A stretch of 38,858 bases of DNA from JAKLQR01 sp963753165 (GCA_963753165.1 CAVWBP010000004.1:1-38858), one strand, 5' to 3'; positions 17,069-26,021 are shown, counted from the first letter of the stretch. A program made the numbers and translations. The notes: generated from the sequence alone by a model not told the origin.

Positions 17069-19519
17069 ATGTCTGATACCATAGGTATGGTTGCTGAACA
17101 GGGAGATCAAAAGAATAGCATTCTCCGCCTGTTGAAAGAAGCGGTTGAAGCCCTTCCGATAGGAATAACCGTCAGCAATGAATACGGAAAAATCCTCTAT
17201 GTCAACCTCGCAGAGGCAAAAAATCACGGATATACTGTAGAAGAGCTGATCGGAAAAGACTGCAGAATTTTTGCGCCCGAAGACCTCTGGAGTTCCCTGT
17301 CTTTTGACGAAATACATCTGAAAGGCATCTGGAAAAGAGAGAGTATCAATACCAGGAAAAACGGCGAGTTATTCCCTGTCCAGCTGATATCTATTGCGGT
17401 GAAAGATACAGAAGGAATCCCGGTCGGGATCGTCGTTGCCTGTGAAGATATTACCGACCGGAAAAAAGCAGAAGAAGAGCTCATGCAACGTCAGGAAGCG
17501 CTCCGTCAAATGGAGAAAATGAAAGTATACGGGCAGTTGACCGCCGGGGTTGCCCATGAAGTAAGAAATCCGCTCAATGCCATTCTCGCAATAACCGAAG
17601 CATTATTCCTTGATCTCGGAGACAAGCCGGATTTTCAATCCTATCTCGCGCATATCCGCATACAGGTCGACAGGCTTTCACGCCTCATGGAAGATCTGCT
17701 CGAACTGGGGAAACCCCTCATCCAGTCGCGTCTGAAAAAAGAGTCTTTATTTGACATCCTGCATTCCACAATTGCGCTCTGGAATCAATCACCCCCGTCA
17801 CTTTCTCATAAAGTGCAGATTGATGTCCTCAGCGCACAGAATCACCTGTATGTCATTGCCGACAACCAAAAACTACAGCAAGTCTTTTTCAACTTGCTGG
17901 AAAATGCATCACAGCACAGCCCTGAAGAGAGTCAGATAAGGATGAAGGTCCTCAAACAACATGGCAACACTGCCCTGATCTCTGTGACGGATGAGGGCAC
18001 AGGAATACTCCCTGAAAATTTATCCAGGGTTTTTGAACCGTTTTATACGGTGCGCAAAAAAGGCACAGGTCTTGGCCTGAGCATTGTGAAACATATAGTC
18101 GAAGCCCATGGCGGCCACGTGAGAATCCGGAACAACGATCCGATGCCCGGCTGCACTATCGAAGTCAGTTTGCCAATCATCGAGGAGGAAACATGTATGA
18201 AAACGAATATACTGCTTATCGACGACGAAGACTCGATCCGTTTTGGATTTTCCCGGTATCTGTCGAAAGCAGGCTACAGTGTTCAGGAAGCGTCCTCCCT
18301 CGCTGCTGCACAGAAGACGCTTCTCTCACAGCGTTTCGATGCAGTCCTGCTTGACCTCAACCTTCCCGAAGGGAATAGCATCGACTGGATCAGCGAACTG
18401 AGAGAGAATTATCCTGATCTCTCAATTGTGGTCATTACCGGGTTTGGCGACGTCCCTACCGCAGTCGAAGCCATGCGCCGGGGAGCAGATAATTTCCTGA
18501 CAAAACCCGTCAATATGGCGGACCTGGATCTCTATCTCAAGAAGAGCCTCGAACTCGGAACCCTGAGAAGAAAAATTCTCACCAACCAGAGACTCGCGAA
18601 AAAAGATACCCTGTATTTCGGCACAAGCCCGGGAATAAAGAAAGTCCGGGAACTTATTGATCTTGCAGCACGCAACACTTCCCCTGTCATTCTCCTGGGA
18701 GAAACCGGCGCGGGAAAGGGTGTTCTCGCACTATGGATCCATGAGCACAGCGCATGCAGTGCAGCGCCTTTCGTTGAGCTGAACTGCTCAAATCTCAGGG
18801 GCGATTTGCTTGCCAGTGAACTGTTCGGCCATGCGCGAGGGTCTTTCACCACCGCGGTGCAGGACAGGCAAGGACTCATAGAGATCGCAGACGGCGGCAC
18901 TCTTTTCCTGGACGAAATCAGCGATATGGATATCGGCGTCCAGGCCCAGTTCCTCAAGGTTATCGAAGAGAAACATTACCGCAGGCTCGGCGAGGTTAAG
19001 ATGAGGAGGAGTGAATTCAGACTGATCTGCGCATCAAACCGCGATCTCCTCGAAGAAATACGGAGCGGAAACTTCCGCAAGGACCTCTATTTCCGGATCA
19101 ATGTTTTTCCGATCCTGATCCCTCCCCTTCGCGAGAGGCCCGAAGATATTCCCGGACTCGTCCGGAATCTCCTTGCTTCATTGGGAGCACATGATACTGA
19201 ACTATCGAGAGAGTGCATGCAGTTGCTTGAACAGTATGAATGGTCAGGAAATATTCGTGAACTCAGGAACGTCCTTGAGCGGGCGCTTCTCCTTTCCCAG
19301 GGAAAACAGTTGAGTCCGGAATATCTTATAGGCCTGGATTCTTCCCCGATATCTGTTGATCACACGGATAAAGATACAAGCGACCTGACACAATTGGAAG
19401 AATCTCATATCACAACCACCCTGCAGCGGTTCAAGAACGATACCAGGAAGGCTGCAGAAGCTCTCGGTATCTCCCGTGCAACCCTTTACCGGAAGCTCAA
19501 AAAAATTGAGAACAAATAA
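17069..19519 (+). CDS. Sensor histidine kinase joined to an NtrC-type response regulator
   Basis: An 816-residue frame. Residues about 20-130 are a PAS domain (ending ACEDITDRKKAEEEL). HisKA has His163 in GVAHEVRNPL. The HATPase has the N box (FFNLLENASQH), DEGTGI and GTGLGLSIV. A receiver begins at Met377 (ILLIDDED, phospho-acceptor Asp429 in VLLDLNLPEG), then the AAA+ domain (GETGAGKG, GGTLFLDEI, RKDLYFRINVFPI) and a Fis-type helix-turn-helix (RKAAEALGISRATLYRKLKK). The sigma-54 contact loop reads GSFTTA rather than GAFTGA. No membrane segment, so a cytoplasmic sensor. The join is only about seven residues long, and a strong internal ribosome-binding site precedes Met377; two separate genes are quite possible. 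Confidence 0.88.
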   Translation: MSDTIGMVAEQGDQKNSILRLLKEAVEALPIGITVSNEYGKILYVNLAEAKNHGYTVEELIGKDCRIFAPEDLWSSLSFDEIHLKGIWKRESINTRKNGELFPVQLISIAVKDTEGIPVGIVVACEDITDRKKAEEELMQRQEALRQMEKMKVYGQLTAGVAHEVRNPLNAILAITEALFLDLGDKPDFQSYLAHIRIQVDRLSRLMEDLLELGKPLIQSRLKKESLFDILHSTIALWNQSPPSLSHKVQIDVLSAQNHLYVIADNQKLQQVFFNLLENASQHSPEESQIRMKVLKQHGNTALISVTDEGTGILPENLSRVFEPFYTVRKKGTGLGLSIVKHIVEAHGGHVRIRNNDPMPGCTIEVSLPIIEEETCMKTNILLIDDEDSIRFGFSRYLSKAGYSVQEASSLAAAQKTLLSQRFDAVLLDLNLPEGNSIDWISELRENYPDLSIVVITGFGDVPTAVEAMRRGADNFLTKPVNMADLDLYLKKSLELGTLRRKILTNQRLAKKDTLYFGTSPGIKKVRELIDLAARNTSPVILLGETGAGKGVLALWIHEHSACSAAPFVELNCSNLRGDLLASELFGHARGSFTTAVQDRQGLIEIADGGTLFLDEISDMDIGVQAQFLKVIEEKHYRRLGEVKMRRSEFRLICASNRDLLEEIRSGNFRKDLYFRINVFPILIPPLRERPEDIPGLVRNLLASLGAHDTELSRECMQLLEQYEWSGNIRELRNVLERALLLSQGKQLSPEYLIGLDSSPISVDHTDKDTSDLTQLEESHITTTLQRFKNDTRKAAEALGISRATLYRKLKKIENK
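18182..18199 (+). promoter_or_regulatory. Internal ribosome-binding site and start for the NtrC-type regulator
   Basis: GAGGAGG at 18182-18188 lies 8 bases before an in-frame ATG at 18197. The next base makes ATGA, so a TGA in the +1 frame overlaps this start, the usual form of coupled kinase/regulator gene pairs. From here a 440-residue NtrC-type regulator of normal length would be made. Confidence 0.65.
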
Positions 19520-19692
19520 CCCGACTCCCTTTGACCGTTTATTCCCCGGCAGGACATCTCTCTTACCCGGTAAAAAACCTTTTTGTTCTGTCGATACACA
19601 AATTGCGAATGTATTCACGAAACTGAGAAAGTCACTCGACCAATGAACACAGAATCCTATGGACTTCCACGGCTTTAAAGCTGAAAATCGTC

Positions 19693-19708
19693 TGGCATTT
19701 ATTTTGCT
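19693..19708 (+). promoter_or_regulatory. Sigma-54 promoter upstream of the receiver gene
   Basis: TGGCAT-N5-TTGCT, with GG at 19694-19695 and GC at 19706-19707 separated by exactly 10 bases, the strict -24/-12 spacing. It lies 75 bases before the ATG of the stand-alone receiver and just after an NtrC-type regulator gene that could activate it. Confidence 0.75.
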
Positions 19709-19783
19709 TTATATTTGCTTAAATAAATAGGGAGGGCCTTAATCATGACACTGATTACGGTGCATCGGTAAAAGGAGCATTTC

Positions 19784-20155
19784 ATGATAAAACATGTCTT
19801 ACTGATTGACGACGAGACAGCTATTCTTATGGCCTTTAAAAAACTCCTCCAGAGTCCGGGGATTGAAATAGATACTGCAGACAGCAAGGAATCGGCACAA
19901 TCGGCTTTGAACCGGAGAGATTATGCTGCAGTGATCGCTGACCTCAGACTCGGGGATACCGGAGGGGAAGAGGGTCTTGAGATTTTGCGGTTTGTAAAAG
20001 AGCATAACCCCGCAGTCCCGACTATTCTGATCACCGCATATGGCAATCCTGAAGTCATGGAAAGAACATATAGGTTAGGCGCGGACCTCTATCTGGAGAA
20101 ACCGGTTTCGAGCAACACACTGAAGGATGCGCTGAAAAAACTGGGAGTGCAATAA
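19784..20155 (+). CDS. Stand-alone receiver-domain response regulator
   Basis: 123 residues, only a REC domain. The acidic pair is in LLIDDET, the phospho-acceptor Asp is in VIADLRLGD, the Thr/Ser switch is in ILITAYG, and the Lys is in LYLEKPVSS. AAAGGAG lies about 8 bases before the ATG. With no output domain it should act through protein contact, as a phosphate sink or relay. Its sigma-54 promoter and its position after the kinase-NtrC gene suggest that it is induced by, and may feed back on, that system. Confidence 0.9.
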   Translation: MIKHVLLIDDETAILMAFKKLLQSPGIEIDTADSKESAQSALNRRDYAAVIADLRLGDTGGEEGLEILRFVKEHNPAVPTILITAYGNPEVMERTYRLGADLYLEKPVSSNTLKDALKKLGVQ

Positions 20156-20256
20156 GCACTGCCTGAAAAATTTAAAAAATGCTGTCGAGAGAGACTGACA
20201 TCATGTTTAATTTCCTCGACCTCATCAAGAAACAACGGAGGAAGAGAAAAATGAGA

Positions 20257-20625
20257 TCAAACCTTTGACTGGAACTCAAGCACTTTAGACTCATCATTGG
20301 CCATAGTCGACCGGCCGTCAAATATACCGCCCTCGCTGATAGTCAATTTGGTCGTCACAGTATTCCCTGTAACCCGCCCTTTAGACTTTATCTCGATGAT
20401 TTCCTTTGCCCTGAGATTGCCGTCGACGCTTCCGCCGACGATAATGCCCCGCGCGGTGATGTCGCCCCTTACAGATGACTTTTCCCCTAAAATCACCCAG
20501 TCAGCCTGTACGTTCCCTTCAAGCTTCCCGTCTATGCGCAGAGTGCCTTTTGTTTCTATATTCCCCTTGAACTCAGAGTTTGCTCCGACAAAAGATTCGA
20601 GTTTCTCCGTATTTTTTGTAAACAT
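20257..20625 (-). CDS. Bactofilin (polymer-forming cytoskeletal protein)
   Basis: 122 residues in the bactofilin pattern: a short disordered N-terminus, then repeated beta-helix turns rich in G, V and I (FKGNIETKGTLRIDGKLEGN, RGDITARGIIVGGSVDGN, GRVTGNTVTTKLTISEGG). These proteins polymerise without nucleotide and position cell-wall enzymes. The ATG at 20625 shares one base with the stop of the M23 peptidase gene (TGATG), with AGGGAG upstream. A bactofilin next to an M23 endopeptidase is a well known pairing in cell-shape control. Confidence 0.92.
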   Translation of the reverse strand: MFTKNTEKLESFVGANSEFKGNIETKGTLRIDGKLEGNVQADWVILGEKSSVRGDITARGIIVGGSVDGNLRAKEIIEIKSKGRVTGNTVTTKLTISEGGIFDGRSTMANDESKVLEFQSKV

Positions 20626-21470
20626 CACGTTCTCCCTTCCTTGTAGTCTGCAGGATTTACCGGTTTTCCTTCTTTCCAGATTTCATAATGAACATGGGGG
20701 CCAGTCGAACTGCCTGTGGATCCGACATGGGCAATCACCTCTCCTCTTTTAACTTTCTGCCCCACCTTTACTACATTCATCTTGTTGTGAGCGTAGAACG
20801 TTGAGAAACCATGGCCATGCTCAAGAACTACAAGGTTTCCGCTCCCGCCGTTCCATCCGGAAAAGCTTACTACCCCGTCAGCGGTTGCCTTGACCACATC
20901 ACCGGTGCTTGACGAAATATCCAGCCCTGAATGAAAGTCTCTTCCTCCGCGGATCGGATCAGTCCGGCTTCCGAAATGGGATGAAATAGTACCGTCTACC
21001 GGGAACCCCTTCGGAGTTGCAGCATAAATATCCCGCTGAACACGCAAATAATCTCTTATTTCTCCTACACTTTCAACTGTTATCTTAATCTGTTGCTTTA
21101 GGTTATCCATATCAATCGAGCCACTATCAGAGGTATCAATGTTCATAAGCACCTCTTCTTTGGATTCATGGGAAAAGAGCTTGCTGAATTGAGCCTCAGC
21201 CCTCTTTAACGCAGAGATGGTGTTCTTTAATTCCAAAAACTGTTCTGAATAATAGTTCAGGTTTTGCTTCATGCGATAATATTCAAATGTATCAATGGCA
21301 ATAGATAAAATGTAACCAACACCGATACAACTGAGGAGTAATGTTGTCACAATCCCGGCAAAAGGAATCTTAAAATTTAAAGGCTTGTTTTTGCTGTGGG
21401 GAACAAACATGATGGTGACAGGAGTGAATGCTTTTTTAATGAACTTCTTTATTTTAAGAATATCGGACAC
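20625..21470 (-). CDS. M23-family murein endopeptidase, membrane anchored
   Basis: 281 residues. One transmembrane segment near residues 37-58 (FAGIVTTLLLSCIGVGYILSI), then a coiled-coil region (QFLELKNTISALKRAEAQF). The C-terminal LytM/M23 domain has the zinc ligands in HSGLD and HVHYE, and HGHGFSTFYAHN. It cuts peptidoglycan cross-bridges in the periplasm. It starts with GTG, backed by GGAGGAAAGA directly upstream, and overlaps the purM end by 17 bases. Paired with the downstream bactofilin. Confidence 0.92.
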   Translation of the reverse strand: MSDILKIKKFIKKAFTPVTIMFVPHSKNKPLNFKIPFAGIVTTLLLSCIGVGYILSIAIDTFEYYRMKQNLNYYSEQFLELKNTISALKRAEAQFSKLFSHESKEEVLMNIDTSDSGSIDMDNLKQQIKITVESVGEIRDYLRVQRDIYAATPKGFPVDGTISSHFGSRTDPIRGGRDFHSGLDISSSTGDVVKATADGVVSFSGWNGGSGNLVVLEHGHGFSTFYAHNKMNVVKVGQKVKRGEVIAHVGSTGSSTGPHVHYEIWKEGKPVNPADYKEGRT

Positions 21471-22488
21471 TCTTTCCTCCTTCCTCTGTATTTCCTATAA
21501 TAAATGCCTTGTATCCTGTTTTTTTCAGGAGTGAGACCGTTTTTTCGCTCTGGCTGTTCGAAACGACCATAATATATCCGATGCCCATGTTGAAGATATT
21601 CTTCATTTCAGCGTCTGTAATAGAGCCGGCCTCCTGAATCAGCCGGAAAATCGGCTGCACAGGCCATGATCCATCCTGAATATGCGCGCACACCCCTGAG
21701 GGAAGTATCCTCGAAAGATTTCCCGGAAGACCTCCTCCGGTTATATGCGCCATCCCTTTTACTGATACTCTGTTCCTGAGCGCTTGAAACGCCTTTACGT
21801 AGATCTTTGTCGGTTTCAATAATTCTTTCCCGAGTGTCTTTTTCAGTAAGGGGATATACGTATCTATCCCTGTCTTCTTTTTCCCGAAAAATATTTTTCT
21901 GACAAGAGAATAGCCGTTGCTGTGGAGTCCGTTTGAAGAGATACCGATGAGAACGTCTCCTGCTTTTATTTTTGATCCGTCTATGAGTTTATCCTTATCC
22001 ACTATCCCTACGGCAAACCCCGAAAGGTCATATTCGTCTTCACGATAGAAACCCGGCATTTCTGCTGTTTCTCCTCCAATGAGAGAGCAGCCTGACTCCT
22101 TGCAGCCTTTTACTATCCCCCTGATAACCGCAGTTGCATCCCGTGATCTGAGCTTTCCGGTCGCAAAATAGTCGAGAAAAAATAGCGGTTCTGCGCCTGA
22201 AGTGAGTATGTCGTTGACACACATGGCGACAAGGTCTATCCCTACCGTATCGTGCCTGTTCATCATGAAGGCGATTCTCAGTTTTGTGCCGACTCCGTCG
22301 GTGCCGCTCACGAGGACGGGATTCTTATAATTTTTCAGGTCAAGATTGAAAAGCGCGCCAAACGATCCGAGACCGGTCAGGACTTCCTTGCGGAAAGTCC
22401 TCTTCGCCATAGGGGCAATACGCGCAACAAATCTTTCCCCTTCGGCAATGTCGACACCTGCTTTTTTGTAGGTTAACTCTTTTTTCAT
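21454..22488 (-). CDS. purM: Phosphoribosylformylglycinamidine cyclo-ligase
   Basis: 344 residues. Converts FGAM to AIR with ATP in purine synthesis. Family signatures: VSGTDGVGTKLRIA, VAMCVNDILTSGAEPLFFLDYFATG, LIGGETAEMPGFY, ISSNGLHSNGYSLVR and HITGGGLPGNL. The start MKKELTYKKAGVDI is chosen by alignment with the family; a 30-residue upstream extension in the same frame does not look like PurM. No other pur gene is in the window. It sits between a metal exporter and the cell-shape pair. Confidence 0.95.
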   Translation of the reverse strand: MKKELTYKKAGVDIAEGERFVARIAPMAKRTFRKEVLTGLGSFGALFNLDLKNYKNPVLVSGTDGVGTKLRIAFMMNRHDTVGIDLVAMCVNDILTSGAEPLFFLDYFATGKLRSRDATAVIRGIVKGCKESGCSLIGGETAEMPGFYREDEYDLSGFAVGIVDKDKLIDGSKIKAGDVLIGISSNGLHSNGYSLVRKIFFGKKKTGIDTYIPLLKKTLGKELLKPTKIYVKAFQALRNRVSVKGMAHITGGGLPGNLSRILPSGVCAHIQDGSWPVQPIFRLIQEAGSITDAEMKNIFNMGIGYIMVVSNSQSEKTVSLLKKTGYKAFIIGNTEEGGKSVRYS

Positions 22489-22634
22489 TTCGGTTAATGA
22501 AGGGAAGGTTTTTCGCCTTCTTATTTTGCATAAATATGCACTTGAGCGCAAGCTTTTTTCATATGTTTTAATAAGCAAAAAATGAGCCAGAAGTGGAGTG
22601 CTATACGTTTTTAATGATGGGGCGAGGATCTTCC

Positions 22635-23552
22635 CTATGTATTATTTGTCGTGCAGCGTTTTATCTGTTCCGATGTGCCCGGTTCGATATGCACGATTAC
22701 ATCTACCACCGCCGGGAATTCATTCTTGATCTCTGCTTCTATCCGGTCGGCAATAGCATGTGATTTTTCCGTGGTCATGTCCTTGTCTACAAGAACATGG
22801 AGATCAAGATACACGGCATTCGTTGTTCCCCTTGTCCTGATCTCGTGGCATCCCTTTACCCCGTTGATGCTTTTCAGAAGATATTCTATTGCAGAAGTAT
22901 CAATGCATACGCTGTCGACTAACACATTTGAGGCGGTTTTTATTATCTGAAAGCCGATCCGTGCAATAAAGAACGTGATGACGATACCAACGAGCGTATC
23001 AGCCAGGTGATACCCCATTTTCGTGAACACAAGACTGAGGATAACAGCGACCGATGCGAAAATATCGCTTTTTGTATGCATAGCGTCGGCGACAAGAAAG
23101 TCGCTGCCGAGCTTTTTTCCTTTTCTCGATTCATAGAACATCACAAAAAAATTCACCCCGATGGTAACGAGCATGACGGCGAAACTCGTCCCGGTCACTG
23201 AAGTCCTGTGGTCCTCAAAAAGGGAGAGATAGACTTTCTTCAGTATCTGTAAGCAGGAGAGAAAAATCATGACGGCGATAATAATAGTGAACAGAGTTTC
23301 GTATTTTTTATGACCGTAAGGATGTTCTTCGTCAGGCGGGTGTGAGGCGATCCAGATACCGATCAGTCCGATGATATTCGATACCCCGTCAAAAAAAGAG
23401 TGGAACCCGTCGGATGTCATGGCGATGGAATTGGTGAGATAACCGTATACAGCTTTCGCAAGGGCAACCGCTGAGTTAAGGAGGAGCGTAAGAAGGAGTA
23501 CTTTGCGTACTTCTGCGGAATAATCTGTCTTTACTGGAAGATGGGATTCCAT
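22635..23552 (-). CDS. Cation diffusion facilitator (CDF) metal exporter
   Basis: 305 residues, six hydrophobic segments. Metal-site motifs: DGFHSFFDG in helix 2, HPYGHKKYE after it, and DAMHTKSD in helix 5. The C-terminal cytoplasmic ferredoxin-like domain (HEIRTRGTTNAVYLDLHVLVDKDM) is present. It exports divalent cations (Zn, Fe, Mn or Co) against protons; the DxxxH/HxxxD sites do not settle which. The start overlaps the tgt stop by 22 bases. Confidence 0.92.
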   Translation of the reverse strand: MESHLPVKTDYSAEVRKVLLLTLLLNSAVALAKAVYGYLTNSIAMTSDGFHSFFDGVSNIIGLIGIWIASHPPDEEHPYGHKKYETLFTIIIAVMIFLSCLQILKKVYLSLFEDHRTSVTGTSFAVMLVTIGVNFFVMFYESRKGKKLGSDFLVADAMHTKSDIFASVAVILSLVFTKMGYHLADTLVGIVITFFIARIGFQIIKTASNVLVDSVCIDTSAIEYLLKSINGVKGCHEIRTRGTTNAVYLDLHVLVDKDMTTEKSHAIADRIEAEIKNEFPAVVDVIVHIEPGTSEQIKRCTTNNT

Positions 23553-24622
23553 CTGGACCTGAACTCGACAAAGGCTCCTTTCTCTATAGATTTTCTCATA
23601 TTCCTGAAGAATTGCAAATAGAAAGAGAGATTGTGGATTGTATTGAGTCTCATGGAGAGAATCTCTTTAGAGAGAAACAGGTGCCGCAGATATCCGCGTG
23701 AGAAGTTCCTGCACGTATAACAGTCACATTCCGGATCAAGGGGACTGCGGTCCGCCCTGAATTCTTCCCTTTTAATGCTGATTCTGCCCTGACTGGTAAA
23801 GAGCGTTCCATTCCGTGCATTCCTTGTCGGCATCACACAATCAAACATGTCGAACCCGGACGCAACAGCCTGCAGGACGTCTCCGAGATCACCGATGCCC
23901 ATGAGATACCTCGGTTTCTCAGGAGGGAGGAGCGGTGCGGTGAAGGAGATCATTCTGTGCATATCCTCTTTCGGTTCCCCGACGCTGAGACCTCCGGCAG
24001 CATATCCGTCAAACCCTATCCTTATGAGTTCCCCGGCGCTTTTTTCCCTGAGGTCCTCGAACAGGCTCCCCTGGACGATCCCGAACAAGGCCTGCCCTTC
24101 CGTCTGCAGTTCCCTGCACTGTTCAGCCCACCGGATTGTTCTGGAAAGAGATCCGGCGGCGTGTTCGTAGGATACTGGATAGGGGGTACAATCGTCGAGC
24201 ACCATTGCAATGTCCGAACCGAGAGCCTGCTGAATCGCCATTGCCTCCCTGGGCCCGAGAAAATGCATCGATCCGTCAAGGTGCGATTTGAAATGCACAC
24301 CGTCGTCTCCAATCTTTCTCAATGCTGAAAGACTGTAGATCTGAAACCCGCCGCTATCGGTAAGGACCGGCCGGTCCCAGTTCATGAAGGCATGGATGCC
24401 TCCGAGCGACCTGACAACCTCATGTCCCGGACGGAGGAAAAGGTGATAGGTATTGCAGAGGACAATCTCCGCACCTATCTCTTTCAGTTCATCGGGAGAC
24501 ATCGCTTTCACCGTGCCGATAGTGCCCACCGGCATGAAAGAAGGAGTACGCACAACTCCCCTGCCCGTCTCAAGGACACCGGCACGAGCGTTCCCGTCAG
24601 TGTATTCAAGAGTAAATCTCAT
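23531..24622 (-). CDS. tgt: Queuine tRNA-ribosyltransferase
   Basis: 363 residues. Exchanges guanine-34 for preQ1 in tRNAs with GUN anticodons. Seen: LTDSGGFQIYSLS (general acid/base Asp), GGLSVGE, YLMGIGD, DMFDCVMPTRNARNG (nucleophile Asp) and the zinc site CDCYTC with a downstream His. Full length. It follows the NtrC-like regulator by 28 bases and overlaps the CDF gene. Confidence 0.96.
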   Translation of the reverse strand: MRFTLEYTDGNARAGVLETGRGVVRTPSFMPVGTIGTVKAMSPDELKEIGAEIVLCNTYHLFLRPGHEVVRSLGGIHAFMNWDRPVLTDSGGFQIYSLSALRKIGDDGVHFKSHLDGSMHFLGPREAMAIQQALGSDIAMVLDDCTPYPVSYEHAAGSLSRTIRWAEQCRELQTEGQALFGIVQGSLFEDLREKSAGELIRIGFDGYAAGGLSVGEPKEDMHRMISFTAPLLPPEKPRYLMGIGDLGDVLQAVASGFDMFDCVMPTRNARNGTLFTSQGRISIKREEFRADRSPLDPECDCYTCRNFSRGYLRHLFLSKEILSMRLNTIHNLSFYLQFFRNMRKSIEKGAFVEFRSRWNPIFQ

Positions 24623-24650
24623 GAGATGCTATACTTTCCCGACGGTAGTA

Positions 24651-25658
24651 TCAAATGCGGATTTTGTACTCTTTTATCTTCGATCTCAGGGTATTCCTGT
24701 TGATGCCGAGTGTCTTCGCGGCCTTCAGCTGATTTCCACCGGTCTCATGCATGATAATATTGATAAGTGATTTTTCCACTTCCGACATTACAGTCGGGTA
24801 TAGATTGCAGTTTTCGAGTTTCGTCATCTCATTCAGATACCGTTTGAGCTTTTCTTCGAGAAACTCCTGAATGGAGTAAGACCCTACGTTGTCAATACAG
24901 AGGTCTTTCTTGCAGATGACCGGGGAGTTCGATACAATCGCTGCCTTCTTCACCATGCTCTCGAGTTCCCGGATGTTTCCCGGCCAGTCATACTTGAGGA
25001 GAAAATCTTTTGCGTCCTTCGAAAAATCTTTCGGCCCGGTCTCATATTTTTTTACGACCTCGTTCAGGCAATATTGTGCGAGAGGAAATATATCGTCCCT
25101 TCTTTCCCTGAGAGGCGGCATCTTGATATGGCATTCGTTCAGGGCATCATAAAGATCTTTTCTGAATTCCCCTCTTTTCACACACTTCCTGAGGTCTTTC
25201 GTTGTGGTCCCGATCACCCTGACATCAGACTGAAGCGCTGTCCTTTTTACGCCGCCGGTCGGCTCCCTGTTCTGTATGAATTCAGAGAACCTCTCCTGCA
25301 GGGGCATCTCCATCTCGGCAATTTCGTCGAGAAGAAGCGTGCCTCCCCGTGCTTCTTCAATCTTGCACGGGTTTTTTAAGGGGGCTCCGGATCTTATTTT
25401 TTGATCGTTTCCGAAGAGCTCATTTTCTCTCATATCCTTCGGGGTATTTCCCATGTTCATGATAATAAAGGGTCCCTTTGAACGGTTACTGTAATCGTGT
25501 ATTGCTTTTGCCACCAGTTCCTTGTATGTCCCCGGTTCACCGCATAGCAGTATCATCTGGTCTTTCCGTGCGATTTTTCTTGCTTCCTTGAAGATTCTCT
25601 GCACTTTTGGGCTCCTGCCCATGATCTGGGGGGGCTGCCTGAACTGCTCTTTTTTCAC
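24651..25658 (-). CDS. NtrC-family AAA+ regulator with degenerate Walker A and no GAFTGA motif
   Basis: 335 residues: an AAA+ domain from residue 13 with no sensory domain, then a Fis-type helix-turn-helix (NQLKAAKTLGINRNTLRSKIKEYK). The P-loop reads GEPGTYKE (residues 40-47) instead of GETGTGKE. The sigma-54 contact loop after ELFG reads NDQKIRSGAP instead of the GAFTGA sequence. Walker B (GGTLLLDE) and the RKDLYDALNE/PLRERRDDI region remain. Known activators need GAFTGA to touch sigma-54, so this protein may regulate without it. GTG start, AAGGAAG upstream. First gene of the run ending with bactofilin. Confidence 0.85.
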   Translation of the reverse strand: MKKEQFRQPPQIMGRSPKVQRIFKEARKIARKDQMILLCGEPGTYKELVAKAIHDYSNRSKGPFIIMNMGNTPKDMRENELFGNDQKIRSGAPLKNPCKIEEARGGTLLLDEIAEMEMPLQERFSEFIQNREPTGGVKRTALQSDVRVIGTTTKDLRKCVKRGEFRKDLYDALNECHIKMPPLRERRDDIFPLAQYCLNEVVKKYETGPKDFSKDAKDFLLKYDWPGNIRELESMVKKAAIVSNSPVICKKDLCIDNVGSYSIQEFLEEKLKRYLNEMTKLENCNLYPTVMSEVEKSLINIIMHETGGNQLKAAKTLGINRNTLRSKIKEYKIRI

Positions 25659-25697
25659 ATGCGCTTCCTTCCCTTAAAAATTGAGCATCCCGAACCT

Positions 25698-25723
25698 CCG
25701 CCCGTCTCATCCAGTGCGGGCGG
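25698..25723. repeat. GC-rich stem-loop in the leader of the NtrC-like gene
   Basis: CCGCCCG and CGGGCGG are perfect 7-bp arms around a 12-base loop, 40 bases before the regulator's GTG. No T run follows on either strand, so it is not an intrinsic terminator; it may be an mRNA leader hairpin. Confidence 0.45.
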
Positions 25724-25953
25724 CGGCTAAAATATTTCAGGCGCTCTTTTGTCGTGAATAATTGCTGTTGCTGATTTGTCCCGGCACCCCGCCCGCTGCA
25801 ATGATAGCCGTTTTTTCATCGGAACGATGCCTATTTGAGTCTTCTTGTTTTTCACTTTCGGGAAATGCCGGGGTCCGCGTGAGAGGAAAAACCCTCCCCT
25901 TTTACGGCACAGAGAAATTTATCATAATAAACCAAATTTTGCAAGAAGTTACA

Positions 25954-25982
25954 TTGACAGCTGAATTCTCAACCTGTTAAAA
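25954..25982 (+). promoter_or_regulatory. Candidate sigma-70 promoter of the rpsU-rpoD operon
   Basis: TTGACA at 25954-25959, 17 bases, then TTAAAA; an AT-rich stretch with TATACT follows. It is about 40-65 bases before rpsU. Confidence 0.5.
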
Positions 25983-26021
25983 TTATACTCTATTTTAAGA
26001 CAGGGAGGGGGGGGTATATGG

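Larger units (their letters stand above)
25659..26021 (+). other. Divergent intergenic region, no gene
   Basis: A 363-base gap between the NtrC-like gene (minus) and rpsU (plus). It holds a GC-rich stem-loop and the likely promoter of the macromolecular synthesis operon. Short frames here have no ribosome-binding site or protein-like composition. Confidence 0.5.

Noticed and set aside
20204..20269. A 21-residue basic frame (MFNFLDLIKKQRRKRKMRSNL) after the receiver gene
   Set aside because: Weak ribosome-binding site, overlaps the bactofilin 3' end, no family; kept only as a note.
25762..25980. 72-codon plus-strand frame in the gap before rpsU
   Set aside because: No ribosome-binding site, composition unlike a protein, and it overlaps the likely operon promoter.
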